In this document: positions 15,719 through 24,075 of the stretch, piece by piece
Layout: each line of letters opens with the position of its first letter
How positions within the stretch are numbered: position 1 is the first letter of the stretch
NCBI RefSeq assembly: GCF_001435375.1
Contig: NZ_AYYZ01000029.1
Coordinates: forward strand, 70,936-134,935
Length of the DNA stretch: 64,000 bases
Direction of reading: 5' to 3'
Source of the DNA: Ligilactobacillus araffinosus DSM 20653
GTDB taxonomy: Bacteria; Bacillota; Bacilli; Lactobacillales; Lactobacillaceae
Program-made: the position numbers and the translations under genes
Notes under the pieces: model-generated
What the model was told of the DNA's origin: nothing
Databases searched by the model: none
Seen by the model: the letters and a program-made list of their open reading frames with translations, nothing else

Positions 15719-15754
15719 AAAAGAGGTTGCGTTTTCTATGTCGCAACCTCTTTT
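15719..15754 (-). terminator. Terminator of asnB
   Basis: AAAAGAGGTTGCG/CGCAACCTCTTTT, perfect 13-bp stem, U-tail on the minus strand. Confidence 0.85.
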
Positions 15755-15768
15755 AGTAATTATCAATC

Positions 15769-17658
15769 TTAAATTTCTTCAACAGCTGGTTTTTCGCCAT
15801 CATTGATGAAGTATACTTTGTACCATGTCAAGAATGTGTAAACATTCCAAATTTGCTTTCGACTGTCGTTTTTACCAGCATAGTAATCATCGAGCATCTT
15901 AAGCAATTTGTCTTGCTTGAAGAATTCCTTAACGTAATCTTGTGAGAATTCATCCCGCACGATCTTGTAGTACTTTTCTTCGTGTAACCAGTCCCGAATA
16001 GGGGTTGGGAAACCAAGTTTTTCACGGTTATACCATTCTTTTGGTAAGTGGCGTTTAGCAGCTTGCCGGAATGCGTACTTCGTGTTCTTTGAGTTGATCA
16101 TATACTTAGTCGGAACCTTTTCTGAAACTTTAGCAACTTCAGTATCAAGGATTGGAACCCGGGCTTCAAGTGAAGCGGCCATTGTCATCTTATCGGCTTT
16201 CAATAAGATATCGCCGGGCATGAAGTGATGCAAGTCAAGGTATTGCATCTTCCGAATTTCAGCCGTTTGGTCTTCAACCTTTTCATATGTTGGACCAATG
16301 ATTTGTTGAATCGTTGGTGCATCTTGATAATCATCTTGCAAGAATTCAGTTGCTTCTTCCGGTTCAAAGACCCGTGAATCACCAATGAAGAAATCTTCAG
16401 CAGGGGCGATTGATGTGTATATGTGAGTTTTTCCACGGAAATTCTTGTCGCGAATCGAATCGGCGATTTTTTTCCGGGTTTTCCGAGGTAACTTCTTCAA
16501 TGCTTCAGCAATTAACCGAATCATCCGCGACTTAGTCCAGAAACCATATGCTTGGTAGCCCCCGAATAACTCATCAGCTCCTTCACCGCTCATAACGACC
16601 TTGACATCCTTAGCAGCAAGTTTTGACAAGAAGAACAACGGAATGCATGAGAAGTTTGAATCTGGTTCATCAAGGAAGTATTGAATCTGAGCAAAGTGAC
16701 TAAATGCGTCGTTTGCGTCAATTGTTTCCGACTTCATGTTGGTTCCTAATTCTTTTGCCAAGTCCTCGGCGTCATTGATTTCGTTAACTTTTCCACGATC
16801 AAAACCAACAGAGTATGTTGTATGTGGCTTAAGAACAGAAGCAACGTAGCTTGAGTCAACTCCACTTGAAAGGAAAGCACCGGTTTTAACTTCCTTATCA
16901 GTAATTGAATGGGCTTTTACTGATTCAACAACGGCATTATCAATTTCATCGGTAATTTCATTGAGCGATTCGTTTGAAGGATGAGCTTTATAATCAAAGT
17001 ATTGGTGAATATCCATTGTCCCATCACGATAGATAAAGTAATGACCTTCCTTTAATTTGTATACTCCCTTGAAGAATGTTTCGTTCAATGCAGAATATTG
17101 AAATGTCATGAATGGCTTCAAGGCTTGTTTGTTAAGCTCTTTCTTGAAGTCAGGATGATGCAGGAAACTCTTGATTTCAGAACCATACATAAAGGTATCA
17201 CCCATTTGGGTATAGTAAAACGGCTTGATTCCAAATGGATCCCGTGCACCGAAAAGTTCCTTTGTTTTAAAATCATAAATTACAAATGCAAACATTCCGC
17301 GAAGTTTTTTTAAGATGTCGGTTCCGTATTCTTCATACCCGTGAAGAATAACTTCTGTATCGGTATGCGTTGTAAATTCATGTCCGGCAGCAACAAGGGC
17401 ATCACGGAGTTCTTGAAAGTTGTAGATTTCACCGTTAAATGTGATGACCTTTGACTGATCTTCATTATAAATTGGTTGCTTACCTTCGTGGACATCAATG
17501 ATGCTTAACCGCCGCATCCCAAGAGCAATATTTTCGTCAACTGCTTGACCACCGCTGTCAGGACCCCGGTGTTTAATTGCATCCATCATTTTAGTTAAAA
17601 TGGGGCGTTTTTCATCAGCACCCATTGAATCATTTATGAATCCTGTAATTCCACACAT
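15769..17658 (-). CDS. asnB: Glutamine-dependent asparagine synthase / amidotransferase
   Basis: A 629-residue two-domain enzyme. The N-terminal class II glutaminase starts MCGITGF with the Cys2 nucleophile; the C-terminal ATP-pyrophosphatase synthetase domain has SGVDSSYVA near residue 265. The length matches Bacillus AsnB-type proteins, some of which amidate peptidoglycan rather than free aspartate. Since this strain encodes a D-Asp cross-bridge pathway elsewhere in the window, amidation of D-Asp or of the stem peptide is a real alternative to asparagine synthesis, which is inference. AAAGGAAT precedes the ATG on the minus strand. Monocistronic. Confidence 0.9.
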   Translation of the reverse strand: MCGITGFINDSMGADEKRPILTKMMDAIKHRGPDSGGQAVDENIALGMRRLSIIDVHEGKQPIYNEDQSKVITFNGEIYNFQELRDALVAAGHEFTTHTDTEVILHGYEEYGTDILKKLRGMFAFVIYDFKTKELFGARDPFGIKPFYYTQMGDTFMYGSEIKSFLHHPDFKKELNKQALKPFMTFQYSALNETFFKGVYKLKEGHYFIYRDGTMDIHQYFDYKAHPSNESLNEITDEIDNAVVESVKAHSITDKEVKTGAFLSSGVDSSYVASVLKPHTTYSVGFDRGKVNEINDAEDLAKELGTNMKSETIDANDAFSHFAQIQYFLDEPDSNFSCIPLFFLSKLAAKDVKVVMSGEGADELFGGYQAYGFWTKSRMIRLIAEALKKLPRKTRKKIADSIRDKNFRGKTHIYTSIAPAEDFFIGDSRVFEPEEATEFLQDDYQDAPTIQQIIGPTYEKVEDQTAEIRKMQYLDLHHFMPGDILLKADKMTMAASLEARVPILDTEVAKVSEKVPTKYMINSKNTKYAFRQAAKRHLPKEWYNREKLGFPTPIRDWLHEEKYYKIVRDEFSQDYVKEFFKQDKLLKMLDDYYAGKNDSRKQIWNVYTFLTWYKVYFINDGEKPAVEEI

Positions 17659-17841
17659 AATTAAATTCCTTTCTTATATATGAACGAATTATATCGCTAT
17701 TACTGTAAATAATAAAGCATATTTCAATTGTTGCAACCATTAAATCGAAATCTTGGCGATTTATTAAGGAACTTCGACCGTCTTTTGATGACGAAATATG
17801 CTAAAATATCAATATTAAGTGATTGAAAGGACGAAATTGAT

Positions 17842-18099
17842 ATGGCAGAGGGAAAACGCCGATTTAAGGTTCAAATTGACGGCGAAGAATTTACGATTAT
17901 TGGGAAGAGTACCCCCGAGCATATGAATGCAGTGATGGAAGTGGCGAACCAAGAATTGGCAACGATCAAAAAAATGATGCCATCCCTTTCAGAAAAGAAA
18001 GCGGCATTACTTTTAGCAATTAATGCAGTTTCAGACCAGTTAGAGAAACAGGAAGAATTAGATAAGTTGCAACGGAAGATTGAAGATCAAACAAACTAG
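17842..18099 (+). CDS. zapA: Cell division protein ZapA
   Basis: An 85-residue ZapA: N-terminal beta-rich part (RFKVQIDGEEFTIIG) and a long C-terminal helix suited to a coiled-coil tetramer. ZapA crosslinks FtsZ protofilaments at the Z-ring. GAAAGGAC precedes the ATG. It starts the zapA-cvpA-mutS2 operon with gaps of only 8 and 14 bp, the usual firmicute order. Confidence 0.92.
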   Translation: MAEGKRRFKVQIDGEEFTIIGKSTPEHMNAVMEVANQELATIKKMMPSLSEKKAALLLAINAVSDQLEKQEELDKLQRKIEDQTN

Positions 18100-18107
18100 G
18101 TGATTAA

Positions 18108-18617
18108 GTGATAACATTAATTATCGTTTTATTATTGATTTTAGCTTTTCGATTCGGTCTAAAACGCGGTCTTTTGATGACACTTTTAAGCGTTGCGGGT
18201 TATGTAATTGTTTTTTTACTTGCAATTTTTTTAGCCAAACCGATGGGAACAGCTTTGGCAACAATGATGCCGGCGTTGTGGAAAAATTCGTTTTTTTCAG
18301 GAATGTTTTACAATGTTCTTTCGTTCTGGATCATCGCCATTGTCGGCAGTATTATTTATCGTTTTTTAGCACGAACAGTTAATGGGATTACTAAGCTGCC
18401 GTTAATTTCGCAGATCAATGCATTAGCAGGGGCAGTTTTGGCAACGATTTTAATGTACGTGGTAATTTTCTTTGCTCTTTTGTTGATGGCGGCTTGGCCA
18501 AGTCAAAATGTGCGGTCAACGGTTCAACAATCAACGGTTGCTGAATGGATTTTAAAGAAAACACCGGTAATTTCACAACAGATAATGAATGATTATAATG
18601 ATCAGAATCAATTCTAG
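18108..18617 (+). CDS. cvpA: CvpA family membrane protein
   Basis: A 169-residue integral membrane protein with four predicted segments (residues ~2-20, 25-45, 65-85, 100-125), starting at GTG and fitting the CvpA family (first named for colicin V production; role in envelope homeostasis). It lies between zapA and mutS2, its conserved place in lactobacilli and bacilli. AGGTG just upstream can serve as binding site, overlapping the zapA stop. Confidence 0.88.
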   Translation: MITLIIVLLLILAFRFGLKRGLLMTLLSVAGYVIVFLLAIFLAKPMGTALATMMPALWKNSFFSGMFYNVLSFWIIAIVGSIIYRFLARTVNGITKLPLISQINALAGAVLATILMYVVIFFALLLMAAWPSQNVRSTVQQSTVAEWILKKTPVISQQIMNDYNDQNQF

Positions 18618-18631
18618 AAGGGAGGAACAGC

Positions 18632-20992
18632 ATGAACAGTAAAATTTTAAGAACTTTGGAATATGATAAAATTCGACAGCAAATTGCAGAATACACAGTA
18701 ACTGAAAATGGGAAAAAGCTCGTTGAACGGATGAAACCGCAAAGTGACTACGCTCGCATTGATGAGTTATTAGATGAGACTCAAGATGGAGCGGATATTC
18801 TGCGGTTAAAAGGCGGAATTCCGATGCCAAAATTACTTGATATTCGGATGCAGTTAAAACGGCTTGAAATCGGTGCAACTTTAAACGGCAAAGAGCTTGC
18901 AATGATTGCGAAGGTTTTGCGAGCAACGAATGCCGTTAAAGCTTTTTTTCGCGAGTTAATTGATGATGAAGTTGCTTTGCAACGGTTGTATGATTTGAAT
19001 GACCAGCTTGAAACTTTGCCGGATGTTGCCAAACGACTATTAAATTCAATTGAAGGTGACGGGCATGTTACGGATGATGCCTCGAGTTTATTAAAGAGTT
19101 TACGGCGGCAAATTGAAAATACAGAAGCGGAAATCCGCGATAAACTTTCAAGCCTGACGCGCGGAAGCAAGTCAAAGTATTTAAGTGATTCATTAGTTAC
19201 GATTCGGAATGACCGTTACGTAATTCCGGTTAAAGCTGAAAATCGTGGTCAGTTTGGCGGAGTTGTTCACGATCAAAGTGCTTCAGGCCAGACGCTTTTT
19301 ATCGAACCACAAGCAATTGTTGATTTGAATAACCGATTGAAACAACAGCAATTAGCTGAAAAAGAAGAAGTCCAACGGATTTTGCGTGAATTATCAGCGC
19401 TGATTGCCCCATACACGAATGAGCTTTCTGAAAATGCATGGATTCTAGGTCGGATGGATTTTATTAATGCTAAAGCCCAATATGCTCATCAGATTAAAGC
19501 AACGTTGCCGGAAATTTCGGCCGAAAATGATGTTTATTTGCGGCAGGCATGGCATCCACTTCTTAATCCGAAAACGGTGGTCAGAAATGATATTTCGCTT
19601 GGTAAAGATTACCAGGCAATTGTCATTACCGGACCAAATACCGGTGGGAAGACCATCACATTGAAGACTTTGGGATTGATTCAATTAATGGGACAATCAG
19701 GATTATTTATTCCGGCGGCCGAAGAAAGCCGAATTGGGGTGTTTGATGAAATTTTTGCCGATATTGGTGACGAACAATCAATTGAACAAAGTTTAAGTAC
19801 ATTTTCATCACATATGACAAATATTGTTGATATTTTAAAACACATTACCGCTCAATCGCTTGTCCTATTTGATGAATTAGGTGCTGGAACTGATCCACAA
19901 GAAGGAGCTGCATTAGCAATTGCAATTTTGGATGCTGTCGGGACACAGGGCAGTTATGTAGTCGCAACAACGCATTATCCAGAATTAAAAGCATATGGGT
20001 ATGAACGTCCTCAAACAATTAATGCATCGATGGAATTTAATAGTGAAACGTTGCAACCAACGTATCATTTATTGATTGGCATTCCAGGGCGGAGTAATGC
20101 ATTTGATATTTCACGGCGGTTAGGTTTACCAGAAACAATTGTGCAATCGGCACAGCAATTGGTTACGCAAGATAGCCAAGACTTAAATGAAATGATTGCC
20201 GATTTGGTAAAAAAACGGCATGATGCCGAAGAAAAACAGGCTTTCTTCAAGAAACACTTAAAGGAAGCTGAAAAGCTTCATCATGATTTGGAAACAGGCT
20301 TTGAAAAGTTTGAGCGCCAAAAGACAACCCAGTTAGACTATGCTAAGCAGCAAGCTAATCAGATTGTAAGCAATGCACAAGAAAAGGCCGATCAAATCAT
20401 TGCCGATTTACGGAAGATGCGTAGTCAGAATGCAAGTACCGTTAAGGAAAATCAACTGGTTGATGCCAAAACAAAATTAAATAAACTTGAACAGCCAATT
20501 AATTTAACCAAAAATAAGGTTTTGCGACGGGCCAAAAATCGAAAAGAATTCCATGTTGATGATGATGTATTGGTTAAGTCATATGGGCAACGAGGTGTTC
20601 TGCTTCGAAAAATTGATGATCACCATTGGGAAGTTCAACTTGGAATTTTGAAGATGAAAATTGATACGGATGATCTTGAAAAAATCAAGGTTGACGATCA
20701 ACCAACAACGCATGCAAACGTAAGTGTTAAACGAAGTTCATCATCAGGATTATCGACAAGTCTTGATCTACGAGGACAAACAAAAGAAGAAGCGTTAATG
20801 AGCGTTGATCGGTACATTGATTCAGCATTACTTGCCGGATATCCGTCAGTGACAATTATTCATGGAAAAGGGACAGGGGCACTTCAACAGGCAATTAAAC
20901 AGTATCTTTCAACCAATCCATCCGTTAAAAGCTTTAACTATGCTTCACCCAATGCCGGCGGTGATGGGGCAACGGTTGTTAATTTTAAATAA
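18632..20992 (+). CDS. mutS2: Endonuclease/ATPase MutS2
   Basis: A 786-residue MutS2. The MutS-type ATPase has Walker A GPNTGGKT at about residue 333 and Walker B/signature DELGAGTDPQEG near 415. A long coiled coil (510-620) follows, and the C-terminal Smr nuclease domain starts at about residue 709 (SLDLRGQTKEEA, IIHGKGTGALQ). MutS2 suppresses homologous recombination and, in Bacillus, acts on collided ribosomes. GGGAGG precedes the ATG. The usual downstream trxA is absent; a terminator follows directly. Confidence 0.96.
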   Translation: MNSKILRTLEYDKIRQQIAEYTVTENGKKLVERMKPQSDYARIDELLDETQDGADILRLKGGIPMPKLLDIRMQLKRLEIGATLNGKELAMIAKVLRATNAVKAFFRELIDDEVALQRLYDLNDQLETLPDVAKRLLNSIEGDGHVTDDASSLLKSLRRQIENTEAEIRDKLSSLTRGSKSKYLSDSLVTIRNDRYVIPVKAENRGQFGGVVHDQSASGQTLFIEPQAIVDLNNRLKQQQLAEKEEVQRILRELSALIAPYTNELSENAWILGRMDFINAKAQYAHQIKATLPEISAENDVYLRQAWHPLLNPKTVVRNDISLGKDYQAIVITGPNTGGKTITLKTLGLIQLMGQSGLFIPAAEESRIGVFDEIFADIGDEQSIEQSLSTFSSHMTNIVDILKHITAQSLVLFDELGAGTDPQEGAALAIAILDAVGTQGSYVVATTHYPELKAYGYERPQTINASMEFNSETLQPTYHLLIGIPGRSNAFDISRRLGLPETIVQSAQQLVTQDSQDLNEMIADLVKKRHDAEEKQAFFKKHLKEAEKLHHDLETGFEKFERQKTTQLDYAKQQANQIVSNAQEKADQIIADLRKMRSQNASTVKENQLVDAKTKLNKLEQPINLTKNKVLRRAKNRKEFHVDDDVLVKSYGQRGVLLRKIDDHHWEVQLGILKMKIDTDDLEKIKVDDQPTTHANVSVKRSSSSGLSTSLDLRGQTKEEALMSVDRYIDSALLAGYPSVTIIHGKGTGALQQAIKQYLSTNPSVKSFNYASPNAGGDGATVVNFK

Positions 20993-20997
20993 TCAAT

Positions 20998-21031
20998 AAG
21001 AAGTTAGGATATAAGGCCTAACTTCTTTATT
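20998..21031 (+). terminator. Terminator of the zapA-cvpA-mutS2 operon
   Basis: AAGAAGTTAGG/CCTAACTTCTT, 11-bp perfect stem, then T-rich. Confidence 0.85.
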
Positions 21032-21215
21032 TTTAGCCGTAAGATTCGGCTTTAAACCATAACAAACTTCAATATTTAAATTCTAATCAAGTAATAACTT
21101 CTTTTAGTTACCGTTTTTTGCAACTCTTTTATTTTTTCGATGCTTTATTTTGTACTTTTAGGGTAAAGAAGCGTAATTTAATAAGTGAGAATTAATTAAG
21201 GAAGAGGTAAGATAA

Positions 21216-22199
21216 ATGATTGATGTTACATTACTTGGGACAGGTGGCAGTATTCCACTTCCTGATCGCTATTTATCATCAGCAATTATTGAATATAAAG
21301 GACGGAAAATTTTGATGGATGCCGGAGAAGGAACGGGAGTGTCAATGCGTGCCGTCCGGAGTGGTTTTAAGTCGCTTGATGTGATTTGTATTACGCACTT
21401 ACATGGTGACCACGTAATTGGATTACAAGGAATCTTAGGGACAACAAGTAATACTGGACGGACAGAACCAATCACAATTATCGGGCCAAAGGGAATCAAA
21501 GACGTAATGAAAGGCTTCCGGGTAATCATGCCATGGCTAAACTATGACATTAATATTATTGAAGATCCGACCCCAGGTGAACCAATTGTAATTAATAATA
21601 AATACATTCATGGTGAATTATCAATTTCAGCTTTACCAGTTAAACATACGCGGCCGAATTTTGCTTACCGGGTTGACTTAAAGCGGGAACCAAAATTTGA
21701 TCCGCAAAAAGCCAAAGCTAATGAAGTTCCGCAACGGATTTGGGGTGATTTGCAACGCGGTCAAAAACCGGTTGAATATGAAGGAAAGACTTATACTCCT
21801 GATATGGTTCTCGGTGAAGCTCGAAAAGGCATGCGCGTCAGTTGGGTAACGGACACGCGGCCAACACCTGAGATTCCAGGATTTATTGAGGGTTCAGATT
21901 TACTTTTAAGTTGTGCTAACTTTGGCTCAAATGATGACACTGAAAAGGCTAAAAATAAGATGCATATGACCTTTGCAGAAGCTGCAACGCAAGCCAAAAA
22001 GGGACATGTTAAGGAAATGGTTTTAACTCACTTTTCACAAGCAATGCGTGATCCGGAAAAGTATGTTAAAAATGCAACCGACATTTTCCCAAATACAGTT
22101 ATTGGAAAAGATCATATGCACTTTACATTGAACTATGATCAAGCTTTTGCTGAACCAACGATGATTGAAGAAAAAGAAGATACAAAAGAAAATAACTAA
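21216..22199 (+). CDS. RNase Z-like metallo-beta-lactamase-fold hydrolase
   Basis: A 327-residue MBL-fold protein. The metal motif is HLHGDH at residues 61-66, with further ligands in SWVTDTRP and LTHFSQ. The overall plan fits ribonuclease Z (tRNA 3' processing), but the N-terminus (TGGSIPLPDRYLSS, DAGEGTG) differs from the canonical TGAGSPSKxRNxSS and DCGEGTQ of lactobacillar Rnz. It may therefore be a paralog with another phosphodiesterase role. GGAAGAGG precedes the ATG; a strong terminator is shared with the convergent gene. Confidence 0.78.
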   Translation: MIDVTLLGTGGSIPLPDRYLSSAIIEYKGRKILMDAGEGTGVSMRAVRSGFKSLDVICITHLHGDHVIGLQGILGTTSNTGRTEPITIIGPKGIKDVMKGFRVIMPWLNYDINIIEDPTPGEPIVINNKYIHGELSISALPVKHTRPNFAYRVDLKREPKFDPQKAKANEVPQRIWGDLQRGQKPVEYEGKTYTPDMVLGEARKGMRVSWVTDTRPTPEIPGFIEGSDLLLSCANFGSNDDTEKAKNKMHMTFAEAATQAKKGHVKEMVLTHFSQAMRDPEKYVKNATDIFPNTVIGKDHMHFTLNYDQAFAEPTMIEEKEDTKENN

Positions 22200-22230
22200 A
22201 AAAAAAGACTGGTTTCCAGTCTTTTTTTTT
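22198..22230. terminator. Bidirectional terminator
   Basis: A-run, GACTGG-TTT-CCAGTC hairpin, T-run; serves both convergent genes. Confidence 0.9.
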
Positions 22231-22246
22231 AGTTATTAAATAATGA

Positions 22247-23463
22247 TTAAAGTTGAACATCCTTTGATTTAGTTTCTTTTTTTAAGCTAAGTGAAACTAA
22301 AAGTCCAATAATTGCAAGCACAATTGTGAAGTAAAATCCGTAGTGGGTCCCGTTTGTAAACGCAACTGCAGCGTTATGTCCATGAACTGCAGCGGTACCT
22401 AAGCCAAGCAAACTTGTCGCCACGGCAGTTGCAATGGCTCCGACAATTTGTTGGAAAGTATTGATAATCGTACTTCCATCAGCATTTTCTTTAACTTCTA
22501 AGGCGTTTAATGCATGGGTTTGCGAAGGAGACATTGCTAATGGACAGCCAATCATTAAAACGCAAAGAGAAATGGTAATATATAGGACTGAACATTTAGG
22601 AGAAACACGAGTTAGCATAAATGATCCTAAAATAGCAATTATAAAACCAATAATGGCAATTTTTTTAACACCATAATTGTCATATAACCGACCAGCGATT
22701 GCCGACACAAAAGCATTAATTAATCCGCCAGGAAGCATAATGAGGCCGGCTAAAGCTACTGGAATACGCATTCCTTTTTGAATAAACTGGGGAACAATAA
22801 ACATTGCTGAAAGAATCATTGCAAAATCGATCATTACTAATAATGTTCCCTTGAAGAAAGCTTCTTTTTTGAAAATTCTAAAATTTAAAATAGGGTTGGG
22901 GATGCGTAATTGTTTAGTAATATAGATGGTTAAAACGACTATTCCAATTAATAAACATAATAAAACAAATGGGGAGGTCCATCCTTTATCAGCAGCGAGA
23001 CTGAATCCAATTACAATTAATCCGAAACCCAGTGCAGAAAAAATTAAGGATAATACATCAACTTTAGGCTTGGAGAGTTGATCAACGTTGATTAAAAACT
23101 TAAGTTCAAAGATAAGTGCAATTAATAAAATGGGAACAAACAGCCAGAAAATCCAATGCCATGAAAGTTTAGCTAATATTAATCCGGTTAGTGTAGGGCC
23201 AATAGCAGTTGCAAACATGATTACTAAGGAGCAGATACCCGTAGTTGAACCTAATTCTTGAGGCGGGAAAACAGCCATTGCAACGTTAAACATCATAGGA
23301 ACAAGAATTTTAGTTCCAATTCCTTGAATTAATCTTCTGAGAATAAAAGAGGGAGCTAAAGCAGAAATAATTGCTCCAAATAAAAACGCAGATAATCCGC
23401 ATTTAATCAATTTACCAGTAGATTAGTTAATAGGCTGCATAATGGAAGGACGATCCCGATAAC
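22247..23463 (-). pseudogene. DHA2/EmrB-type MFS drug transporter, 5'-truncated and frameshifted
   Basis: The long frame (from TTG 23410) encodes 387 residues, while this family has about 480 with 14 segments; it begins in the middle of the second membrane helix/loop. Upstream on the minus strand, a different frame (23422-23463) encodes VIGIVLPLCSLLTN, which is the missing preceding helix of such transporters; it should continue into STGKLIKCGLSAF, but the frames are out of register with a TAA in between. Further upstream no N-terminus is recognisable. The first helix is therefore lost and one small indel breaks the frame. A TTG-initiated short product cannot be excluded. Confidence 0.65.
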
Positions 23464-23779
23464 ATCCGGACGAATGCGCCAGGCGTAAGTCCTAACATTA
23501 CAAGTCAAGTTTTTTTACATTTTTCAAAATTACTTTTTCTTTTTGAATCATAAAAAACGTAAGTATCATTCATTAATAAAGAAATTCAATATCTTTTCAA
23601 AATTATCAATTTCATTTTTAGAAAAATAGGATTTTAATTAAGATAGCTGAGTAATTTGGTAAACTTACCGGCCTTTTTAAAAGAATTAGATAAAAATATT
23701 AAATTAGCATGAAAATTCTGTGGTAATAATAACTAACTAAATAATAACCGGGTTATTATTTATACTATAATTTTTATTT
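23464..23779. other. AT-rich intergenic region with a 25-bp palindrome
   Basis: About 315 bp of very AT-rich DNA without ORF. The only clear structure is a 12-1-12 perfect palindrome at 23738-23762 (core AATAATAACC-G-GGTTATTATT), 3 bp upstream of a TATAAT (23766-23771). It resembles an operator for a dimeric repressor. Confidence 0.45.
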
Positions 23780-23807
23780 TTGAAATATGAGACAAAAGTG
23801 TTATGAT
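23780..23807 (+). promoter_or_regulatory. Promoter of the small ORF/RNA at 23.8 kb
   Basis: TTGAAA (23780-23785), 16-bp spacer, TATGAT (23802-23807). Predicted start about 23814. Confidence 0.55.
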
Positions 23808-23833
23808 ATCTACCAAGAGAGGAAGTGAAAAGT

Positions 23834-23947
23834 TTGGGTGATAAAAAAAATAAAATCGTGCATGATGGTAATTATGCACCAATCCATGCGATCGGTGCTT
23901 TTTTGTCACAATTACGATTAAAAAATAAAAATAATAAAAAGAAGTAA
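23834..23947 (+). CDS. Putative small basic protein, 37 aa, or attenuator-like RNA
   Basis: A TTG-initiated frame of 37 residues with GAGAGGAAG upstream, a middle part NYAPIHAIGAFLSQLRL and a lysine/asparagine-rich end. No family recognised. The DNA inside it folds in two exclusive ways: GTGCAT (23858-23863) with ATGCAC (23874-23879), or GCACC (23876-23880) with GGTGC (23894-23898) followed by T6, which looks like an intrinsic terminator. It may be a regulatory RNA rather than, or as well as, a coding gene. A second terminator follows at 23992. Confidence 0.4.
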   Translation: MGDKKNKIVHDGNYAPIHAIGAFLSQLRLKNKNNKKK

Positions 23948-23991
23948 TTGATAAGTTAAAATAAAGGACATGTTAAAGACATGATTAAAAG

Positions 23992-24029
23992 AAAGGCCTT
24001 AGCAGTTATAGTTGCTAAGACCTTTTTGT
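23992..24029. terminator. Hairpin terminator, probably bidirectional
   Basis: AAAGGCCTTAGCA pairs with TGCTAAGACCTTT with one mismatch; T-run on the + strand, U-rich on the minus. It ends the ATPase gene and the upstream small transcript. Confidence 0.75.
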
Positions 24030-24075
24030 TATGAACCATCTTTTCAGAAATTGAAAAAGTTTTATGCTTTAAAGT

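Noticed and set aside
18573-19170. Minus-strand frames inside mutS2
   Set aside because: Shadows of the highly conserved mutS2 coding strand.
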